DNA of 11,478 nucleotides from Paraeggerthella sp964369725 (GTDB lineage Bacteria > Actinomycetota > Coriobacteriia > Coriobacteriales > Eggerthellaceae), in assembly GCA_964369725.1 (NCBI GenBank), contig CAYJGC010000053.1:1-11478 (forward strand), read 5' to 3'. Every line of letters begins with the position of its first letter. The stretch's first letter is position 1. The notes under the pieces were generated by a model, which saw only the letters and a program-made list of their open reading frames with translations, ran no database searches and was not told where the DNA came from. Position numbers and translations under genes: made by a program. Positions 5,817 through 11,478 of the stretch are shown here, piece by piece.

Positions 5817-6805
5817 AGAAGCCCAAGATTGCAATCATTTCGTCACACGAACTAGGCAACCCTAACATTAAACCATTAGAAACCATGGCAACCATTTCTT
5901 ATTCAAACAAAGTAGGTCTTAAAGAATCGCTTCAAGACGCTCAAGCTGCTTTCTTTTGGGATGTTGCGCAGATTAATGAGCTTAAAACACATTGGTCATG
6001 GGCGTCATCACTCAAATGGATACACGCAGCAGTAGCAGGTGTTGATGCGTTTTGCTTTGAGGAAATACGCAACGCACCTATCATACTTACCAATGCCGGA
6101 GGCATTTACAACTACGCAATAGCAGAATATGTAACAGGAGTAATTATTGCACATGAGCGAAATTTCCCTCGCCTCTACCAGAACAATGCACTCAAAAACT
6201 GGGAGCCTTTTACCAGTTCAAGCGTACAAGGCAAAAATGCGCTCATCATTGGGCCTGGACAAATTGGACGAACATGCGCTCAATCACTTGCTGCTCTCGG
6301 AATGAATGTACGAGGAATCGGTTGTCACAGCACCCTAAATGATAGCGATTTTGAGCGAATTGACCACATGAATTCTATTGAAGAGCATATAGGGTGGGCT
6401 CATCACATTATCGTGACAGCACCACTAACTCCGCAAACCCACCATCTTCTTAATGAAAAATTGTTTCAACGTTGTCGATCCAGCGTTCACCTTATTAACG
6501 TTGGCCGCGGCTCTATTATTAATACGTCTGATTTAATTTCTGCCCTTGAACGTGGGGAAATTGGAGCAGCTACCCTCGATGTCCTTGAGACCGAACCACT
6601 TAACCCCCTTAGCCCGCTTTGGGATATCCCTTCAGTTTTAATTACTCCTCATATTGCGGGCGAGGTCACAGGATTTGAAACAGCTCTTGTTGACCAATTT
6701 ATTGAAAATGCTTCTTATTGGATACAAGGCCAGCCTCTTAAAAATATAGTTGATAAAGAAAAGGGATATGCTGCCAAGCAACAGCCCTGCCACAAGATTA
6801 GCTAA
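5801..6805 (+). CDS. D-isomer-specific 2-hydroxyacid dehydrogenase
   Basis: This 334-residue cytosolic enzyme should interconvert a 2-oxo acid and a D-2-hydroxy acid with a nicotinamide cofactor. The Rossmann motif is GPGQIG (151-156). The catalytic trio fits Arg236 (NVGRGSI), Glu265 (LETEPL) and His284 (TPHIAGE). The residues after the second Rossmann strand are GIGCHST (173-178 region) with no acidic residue, which favours NADPH over NADH, as in glyoxylate/hydroxypyruvate reductases; this is an inference. The start chosen is ATG 5801, overlapping the aminotransferase end by 16 bases. The frame runs further upstream to a TTG at 5711, but that part is unlike the family and lies fully within the previous gene. 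It may reduce the oxo acid made by its partner, as in formation of aryl-lactates or related acids. A SerA- or PdxB-type role is less likely, since no ACT or extra C-terminal domain is present. Confidence 0.88.
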   Translation: MAKSIKKPKIAIISSHELGNPNIKPLETMATISYSNKVGLKESLQDAQAAFFWDVAQINELKTHWSWASSLKWIHAAVAGVDAFCFEEIRNAPIILTNAGGIYNYAIAEYVTGVIIAHERNFPRLYQNNALKNWEPFTSSSVQGKNALIIGPGQIGRTCAQSLAALGMNVRGIGCHSTLNDSDFERIDHMNSIEEHIGWAHHIIVTAPLTPQTHHLLNEKLFQRCRSSVHLINVGRGSIINTSDLISALERGEIGAATLDVLETEPLNPLSPLWDIPSVLITPHIAGEVTGFETALVDQFIENASYWIQGQPLKNIVDKEKGYAAKQQPCHKIS

Positions 6806-6842
6806 ACTCAACTCTTTCTTTAGTTATTGACATCTCTAGATA

Positions 6843-6882
6843 CTCCAAGGTAGCTTCACAGTAGCTACCTTGGAGCTTGTTC
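6843..6882 (+). terminator. Hairpin terminator after the dehydrogenase gene
   Basis: CTCCAAGGTAGCT (6843-6855) pairs perfectly with AGCTACCTTGGAG (6863-6875) around a seven-base loop, 38 bases past the dehydrogenase stop. The tail CTTGTTC is only mildly T-rich. The hairpin sits between convergent transcripts and could act for both. Confidence 0.6.
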
Positions 6883-6910
6883 ACGCATGCCACGATAAAA
6901 CAACAAGCCT

Positions 6911-6933
6911 AAAAAGGTAGTTAACCCTATCTT
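6911..6933 (-). terminator. Weak terminator candidate after the MFS gene
   Basis: On the minus strand AAGATAG (6933-6927) can pair with CTACCTT (6920-6914) with one mismatch, a six-base loop and a run of five T residues (6915-6911). It is about 40 bases past the transporter stop at 6974. The stem is short and imperfect, so this is only a possible stop signal for the right-hand operon. Confidence 0.35.
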
Positions 6934-6973
6934 CTGTTATCAACTTTGAAACAAATTAATAGCCAACACTTAT

Positions 6974-8200
6974 TTAAGTACGCTTTGAAACGAAAGCTAA
7001 AATAAGCGCCGCCGCAAGCGACAAAAGGACAAACAGAACCGGCAATTGAAACGAAGTTCCATAGCCAAAAAACTCAACTGAATTTCCCGCAAGCAAAGCA
7101 CCCAACGCAATTCCTGCACTTGTGGCGGTATTGAGCCATGAAAACATTTCTGCATGACTATTTACAGGCGCCAAATCTCCTCCCAATTGATAATGCAAGT
7201 TTGTACAAGCAGAAACAAGCAAGCCAACGCCAAACAAAATAAAACATAAGCGATTAAAACTGCTTTCGCCAAAGGGAAGAAACGCGCATACAATTACATA
7301 AACAGCCGTACTAGCAACGAGCTGCCACACTAATGCAATTCGATTTTTTGGAGGCTGCACTCGAAGAAATAGTAAAACGCCAAAAATTGAGCCAATAGAC
7401 CAAACCGAAATCGCAAGTCCCCCCTGAAATGACCTACCTTGGCTGCTGTAAAATAAAGGCAATAAGGTTTCAAGCCAACCCGAAAAGGTCATAGCACCCA
7501 TACACGCCAACATCAGAAACCATGTAGCGGGGGCTTTGGAAAGAGAACGAACGGGTAGTGACGTTTTTTCGTATTCACTCTTCCCTATTTGAGCATAGCG
7601 TTTGACCGAATCCAACTGAGAAAGCACGAGAGATCCCACAATCAAACACCCTGTAGTTAAACAAATACCCCATACAGTAATATTAAAAGCAATAAACACG
7701 CTTGCTACTAAAGGACCGCTCACAAACAATACATCAATAAGCAAAATTTCGAAGCTATATGCGCATGGCAACAATTCTGTAGGCACTAGCGTTTTCCACA
7801 AAGATCGAGTTGTACCAGCCACAGGTGGCGCAATAGCTCCACAGACAAAAGCACAAGCAACTACTACAGGCTCATAGAATCCAAATATAACAACGATTAC
7901 CAGACACCCCACCGCAAGCACTTGTCCTAGCGCACAAAGCTGAAGAGCTTTTGGTCCATAGCCCCTGTCTACCAGCCTTCCTAAAAATGGCGCAAATAAT
8001 GCCGTTCCCATTGTCCACGCCGCAACCGTCAAACCCGCTGTAACAGCCCCAAAACTCTCACCCACAAACAACACCAGCAATAAAGAAATACACCCCGTAG
8101 GAATACGAGCAATCACCATTGCAGCAACAAGAGCAGGAACGCCTTCAATACGAAATAACGAAAGATACTTTTTTATAACGGAATCATTTGAAACCAGCAT
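6974..8200 (-). CDS. Major facilitator superfamily transporter, 12 TM
   Basis: This 408-residue protein consists of about twelve hydrophobic segments in two six-helix halves with a longer polar loop near residues 195-220. The typical MFS loop 2-3 motif appears as GRLVDRGYGPKAL at 74-86, with Asp78 and Arg79. It is a single-chain proton-coupled transporter by family; direction and substrate cannot be read from the sequence, though the general look is that of drug or metabolite exporters. Its ATG shares one base with the TAA of the hydrolase gene (TAATG), and AAGGTG lies nine bases before the start, so it is translated with the hydrolase. It may export the product or take up the substrate of that enzyme, or remove a toxic ester or amide compound. 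Confidence 0.85.
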   Translation of the reverse strand: MLVSNDSVIKKYLSLFRIEGVPALVAAMVIARIPTGCISLLLVLFVGESFGAVTAGLTVAAWTMGTALFAPFLGRLVDRGYGPKALQLCALGQVLAVGCLVIVVIFGFYEPVVVACAFVCGAIAPPVAGTTRSLWKTLVPTELLPCAYSFEILLIDVLFVSGPLVASVFIAFNITVWGICLTTGCLIVGSLVLSQLDSVKRYAQIGKSEYEKTSLPVRSLSKAPATWFLMLACMGAMTFSGWLETLLPLFYSSQGRSFQGGLAISVWSIGSIFGVLLFLRVQPPKNRIALVWQLVASTAVYVIVCAFLPFGESSFNRLCFILFGVGLLVSACTNLHYQLGGDLAPVNSHAEMFSWLNTATSAGIALGALLAGNSVEFFGYGTSFQLPVLFVLLSLAAALILAFVSKRT

Positions 8201-10257
8201 TAGTTAAAGCACCTTGGAATGGTAGCAATATGGGTATCGTTATGGATTTCCTTACCATCCTTTTTCACTATCGTACGAGTTTCAACAACAAAATCATCAT
8301 ATGTGCAGGTCATTGTTGAATATACACCTGTTTCGACCTGCCAATTTTTCCGCTTAAAAACACTCTTACGCAATGACATTGTGCATGCAGAAAGAGGGTC
8401 GTTTTCATTAATGATATAGGTGGTTGATTTTGTGCTCCCAAACGTCAAGCCATTCGCTGTCTCGAACAGGGAGCTATCATCGCTTGAACGAGAAAATGAC
8501 ATAACACCTGTCTGAGGATCATATTCTCTTTTCGCAAAAGGCTTTCCAGGAACTATTACCTTTGGCTGTTCTCCTCGCGCAATCTCTGGCTGGGCAAAAG
8601 GACGAACTAAAGGCTTGTCAGTTTCGTTGCGTATGGGAGCATAAAATACACTTGCCGATGTATCTATGGTTATCGTTGCCACCTCTCGACTGGGCCAAAT
8701 CCACGGCCAATAACTAGTTGACAAAGCAAGCCTTAATCTATTTCCAGCGGGAATACGTGCTGCAATAACCTTAAGAGGTATTTCAATGTCATACCACGCC
8801 CCAGGCTCAAGCGCTTCAGGAAACTCATGCGAATCTCTATGCGTTAAATTTAAGTTAGCTCGCGTTATAAGCTCAGACGTTCCGTCTGGCCAAATACTAC
8901 ACAAGCGCGCAAACACAAATGCTTCCGATTTATCAGAGGAAATTCGCAACCCGACGACAGGGCTTCCTACAATTTCGACGTCGTGGCTCAAAGCTTGCGT
9001 CTCAAAAGTAAGCGATCTCTCATCATCAGGCGACTGTTCGGACGGCAAATCTATAGGACTTCCCATAGGTAGCCATGTATCAACCTGCGTCCCTGTAATC
9101 AGTGAACTCGAATGGCTTACATACGGCCCTTTATGGGAAACAACGCTTTCTTGCCATGCCACATCACTTAGAAAGCCGTCAACACTAAGAGACCAAGATA
9201 GACCTGATCTACCCTGTGTGAATGAATTAGTTTCAAGCCATACACCTTCGCGGTAAGCGCAATCAGGTGTTGGGAAACTTGGCTCCTGAAGATAATATCT
9301 TATTTTGGGGTCCTCTTTGACGCCTGTATCAAGATCCTTTAGCCACTGATCCCACCAGCGCAAACATTCTTGCAAAAAACCAATTGCCGGACCCGGAATT
9401 CCTCGTTCAGGCCAAATATGCTCCCATGGACCTATTATTCCCTGAGTAACTGACGAACAATTATCAACTAAGCGAACAATCGCGTCGGTGTAGCCATCCG
9501 CCCACCCACCAACAGCCAAAATGGGACATGTAATATCAGCATACTTCTCACATACAGAACCTGGTTTCCAATACGAATCTCGATTTTGATGAGATAACCA
9601 AAAAGATGTCATGAACGAATTCGCATTCATGCGCTCCATTTGCATCGCGTACCATTCATCCCCCACTATCTGTGGGTCGGCAGGTCTAATATTAAATTCA
9701 TGCATAATAGAACCCCACCAATTTTGATAAAAACCCAATAGAGAACCGCCCATATAATGAACGTCGTTATCATAACGATCGTCGCTTGCACAAACAGTAA
9801 TAATCGCTTTCAATGCAACTGGTGAATGTTGCGCGACCTGAAGCGAATTAAAACCACTCCAAGATATACCCATCATTCCTACTGCACCACTCGATTCAGG
9901 CAAACGCGAAAGCCATTCAACTACTTCGAGAAGATCACACTGTTCGCGCATAGTGTACTCATCGACTAGGATTCCTTCGGAGTTGCCGCTACCACGCAAG
10001 TCTAGTCGCGCGCAAATATAGCCATGGCCTGCAAAGTATTCCATACGAACCGAATCATCATACAAACTAATATCATCTTTTCTATAAGGAATGGCCTCCA
10101 AAATAACAGGAAAATGCTCGTCTTCGCAACGAGCCAAAGGCTTCCAAAGCTTAACTGATAAGCGGATTCCATCCGATAGGACTATCCATTCATGAGGCAC
10201 TACTTCAAATTCGTACTCAAATTCTTCCACTACCACAGGGACTATTGCAGAAGACAT
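8200..10257 (-). CDS. CocE/NonD-family serine hydrolase (X-Pro dipeptidyl-peptidase S15-like)
   Basis: This is a 685-residue alpha/beta hydrolase with no signal peptide, so probably cytoplasmic. Catalytic residues are visible: Ser132 in GISWSG (130-135), Asp254 in GGWADGY (250-256), His280 in GPWEHIW (276-282). IPYRKDD (56-62), with a possible oxyanion Tyr58, and RLDLRGSGNSEG (84-95) are typical of CocE and S15 peptidases. From about residue 330 a beta-rich region fits the C-terminal jelly-roll domain, followed by a further tail of roughly 100 residues to the end. CocE members split esters, and related ones split amides or dipeptides; the substrate here is unknown. The start is ATG 10257; a longer frame to ATG 10428 would run into the ABC gene and adds sequence foreign to the family. 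The ribosome site (AAAGAGTG) is weak. The stop overlaps the MFS start by one base. At 685 residues it is longer than the roughly 570 of cocaine esterase. Confidence 0.87.
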   Translation of the reverse strand: MSSAIVPVVVEEFEYEFEVVPHEWIVLSDGIRLSVKLWKPLARCEDEHFPVILEAIPYRKDDISLYDDSVRMEYFAGHGYICARLDLRGSGNSEGILVDEYTMREQCDLLEVVEWLSRLPESSGAVGMMGISWSGFNSLQVAQHSPVALKAIITVCASDDRYDNDVHYMGGSLLGFYQNWWGSIMHEFNIRPADPQIVGDEWYAMQMERMNANSFMTSFWLSHQNRDSYWKPGSVCEKYADITCPILAVGGWADGYTDAIVRLVDNCSSVTQGIIGPWEHIWPERGIPGPAIGFLQECLRWWDQWLKDLDTGVKEDPKIRYYLQEPSFPTPDCAYREGVWLETNSFTQGRSGLSWSLSVDGFLSDVAWQESVVSHKGPYVSHSSSLITGTQVDTWLPMGSPIDLPSEQSPDDERSLTFETQALSHDVEIVGSPVVGLRISSDKSEAFVFARLCSIWPDGTSELITRANLNLTHRDSHEFPEALEPGAWYDIEIPLKVIAARIPAGNRLRLALSTSYWPWIWPSREVATITIDTSASVFYAPIRNETDKPLVRPFAQPEIARGEQPKVIVPGKPFAKREYDPQTGVMSFSRSSDDSSLFETANGLTFGSTKSTTYIINENDPLSACTMSLRKSVFKRKNWQVETGVYSTMTCTYDDFVVETRTIVKKDGKEIHNDTHIATIPRCFN

Positions 10258-10339
10258 AGTAATCACTCTTTCTTTCTTATAATGACAGCTTAACAAGGAT
10301 GATTGTTTTTGAAATTTGGCACAGGAATTATCCCATCCC
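10258..10339 (-). other. Short intergenic stretch before the hydrolase gene
   Basis: These 82 bases contain a TATAAG hexamer on the minus strand about 21 bases before the hydrolase ATG, but no good -35 element at the right spacing and no terminator hairpin. The sequence therefore leaves open whether the hydrolase-transporter pair has its own promoter or is read from the ABC operon. Confidence 0.3.
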
Positions 10340-11478
10340 TTATGCGGACACGAGCCACATAGCATCGACCGACCAGGATGCCACCACGCCCGAAGCATTC
10401 TCTGCAAGCGCGCAGACACAGGAATCATGTGCCACTAAAGAAAGGTCTCCCGCTTTTACCTCAATCTTTGAATAACTACCCAAGAAGGTTTTCTTCTGCA
10501 CATACATGTTAAGAGAAACGATTTTTTCTCTTTCTTCATGAATATCTTTAGACAGGTAAGGTCTGATTGAAATACTTTCAGGACGAACAATTACACAAAC
10601 AGGCTTTCTTGTCGATAAGTTCGGAACACCTGATACCGTAACCGAGCGGCCCAATTCAGGGAAATAAGCCTTATATCTTCCTTTTTTATCAAACACCTCT
10701 TCAATCATGCCCGTAAGCATGTTTGAAGCTCCAACAAAATCGGCAATAAAAGTTGAATTGGGGCACCGGTATAGCTGTTCCGGTCGAGAAACCTGTACAA
10801 GCTCCCCTTCAGTCATGACACCAATCCGGTCCGACATCGCAAATGCCTCCTCTTGGTCATGAGTAACATATACAAACGTTATGCCAACTTTTTCATGAAT
10901 ATCCCTCAGAACATTTTGCATATGATGGCGCAGCTTCATATCAAGAGCACCTAGTGGCTCATCAAGCAAAAGCGCTTTTGGTTCGAGCACCAACGCACGC
11001 GCCAAAGCCACCCGCTGCTGCATACCTCCCGAAAGCTCTTGAGGCAAATCTTTTTCATGTCCCGTAAGGTTTACTAACTCAAGCATAGTAGCCACGCGTT
11101 TTGCGATTTCTTTCTTCTCCATACGGCGACCCTCAAGCCCATATGCCACGTTTTTTTCAACACTCATATGTGGAAATAAAGCATAATTTTGAAACACTGT
11201 ATGAACATCGCGCTTATTAGCTGGCATGCGCGTAATATCTACACCTTCGAGAGAAATGATTCCACTTGTTGCATACTCCAATCCTGAAAGCATTTTAAGT
11301 GTTGTAGTTTTTCCCGAGCCCGACGAGCCAAGAAGAGAAAAGAACTCCCCTCGATTAATCTTGAGATACGTTGGCTTTACCGCTAAAACACCATTTCCAT
11401 ACTCTTTAGAAACACCATCTAAAATAATTCCTGATGTTGCATTGATTCTTCCTACATAATCTTTAGGTATTTCAATAT
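10340..11478 (-). CDS. ABC transporter ATPase, PotA/FbpC type, 5' end outside window
   Basis: The frame is open to the right edge, so the start codon lies beyond 11478; 379 residues are seen. Walker A GSSGSGKTT is encoded near 11313-11334, the Q-loop is VFQNYALFPH, the signature is LSGGMQQRVALARAL, Walker B is ALLLDEPLGALD, and the switch His is in VYVTHDQEEA. The ADFVGASN segment and the beta-rich C-terminal 120 residues correspond to the TOBE regulatory domain of importers for polyamines, iron, sulfate and similar solutes. The best likeness is to PotA (spermidine/putrescine), judged by eye, but substrate assignment needs the permease and binding protein, which should lie upstream, outside the window. 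The C-terminus (VVASWSVDAMWLV) looks like a natural end. The next gene starts 82 bases downstream with no obvious terminator between, so co-transcription with the hydrolase is possible. Confidence 0.9.
   Translation of the reverse strand, partial: IEIPKDYVGRINATSGIILDGVSKEYGNGVLAVKPTYLKINRGEFFSLLGSSGSGKTTTLKMLSGLEYATSGIISLEGVDITRMPANKRDVHTVFQNYALFPHMSVEKNVAYGLEGRRMEKKEIAKRVATMLELVNLTGHEKDLPQELSGGMQQRVALARALVLEPKALLLDEPLGALDMKLRHHMQNVLRDIHEKVGITFVYVTHDQEEAFAMSDRIGVMTEGELVQVSRPEQLYRCPNSTFIADFVGASNMLTGMIEEVFDKKGRYKAYFPELGRSVTVSGVPNLSTRKPVCVIVRPESISIRPYLSKDIHEEREKIVSLNMYVQKKTFLGSYSKIEVKAGDLSLVAHDSCVCALAENASGVVASWSVDAMWLVSA

Noticed and set aside
8786..9256. 156-codon plus-strand ORF opposite the hydrolase gene
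   Set aside because: The opposite strand encodes the conserved jelly-roll part of the hydrolase. No family resemblance and no ribosome site were seen for the plus-strand frame.
10258..10428. ATG-initiated longer hydrolase overlapping the ABC gene
   Set aside because: The extra 57 residues do not resemble the family. The overlap of 89 bases with the well-formed ABC C-terminus is implausible.
11226..11459. Plus-strand ORF opposite the ABC Walker A region
   Set aside because: It is antisense to the conserved nucleotide-binding domain, which continues to the window edge.

Overview
The window looks like chromosomal DNA of an anaerobic actinobacterium of the Coriobacteriia, probably near the Eggerthellaceae, although base composition is rather AT-rich for that group. 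This is an inference. It rests on a Tat-exported, lipobox-bearing FAD reductase next to a LuxR-type regulator with twelve membrane segments, a pairing that is greatly expanded in Eggerthella, Slackia and relatives, and on a TorD-family chaperone nearby. No RNA genes, CRISPR arrays or mobile elements were seen.

Left part (1-4390), anaerobic respiration. A TorD/DmsD-like chaperone (189-842, +) faces a Tat-exported flavoprotein reductase (2676-1085, -). The reductase reading frame is broken by a single-base lesion near 1471-1474; both halves are otherwise intact and well conserved. Upstream of it on the same strand is a 12-TM LuxR regulator (4389-2833, -), separated by a terminator-like hairpin. 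The space between the two convergent genes (843-1084) holds several hairpins, including U-tailed terminators whose positions imply overlapping 3' ends.

Middle (4390-6973). A 350-bp divergent intergenic region contains dyad and repeat elements that could be operators for the regulator. It is followed by a two-gene plus-strand operon: a HisC-like PLP aminotransferase (4740-5816) overlapping a D-isomer-specific 2-hydroxyacid dehydrogenase (5801-6805). The operon ends in a 13-bp hairpin. Such a pair could turn an amino acid (or amino phosphate) into a 2-oxo acid and then a 2-hydroxy acid; no other histidine gene is present.

Right part (6974-11478, all -). The transcription order is a PotA/FbpC-type ABC ATPase with a TOBE-like tail (its 5' end lies outside the window), then a CocE/NonD-type serine hydrolase with a complete Ser-Asp-His triad, then a 12-TM major facilitator transporter whose start codon shares a base with the hydrolase stop codon. 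The hydrolase and transporter are almost certainly translationally coupled. The ATPase is 82 bp upstream and may belong to the same transcript or be the last gene of a separate uptake operon.

The most notable items are the frameshifted flavin reductase beside its apparent regulator, the repeat cluster upstream of that regulator, the aminotransferase-dehydrogenase pair, and the coupled hydrolase-transporter unit. I did not find a clearly new biological system.
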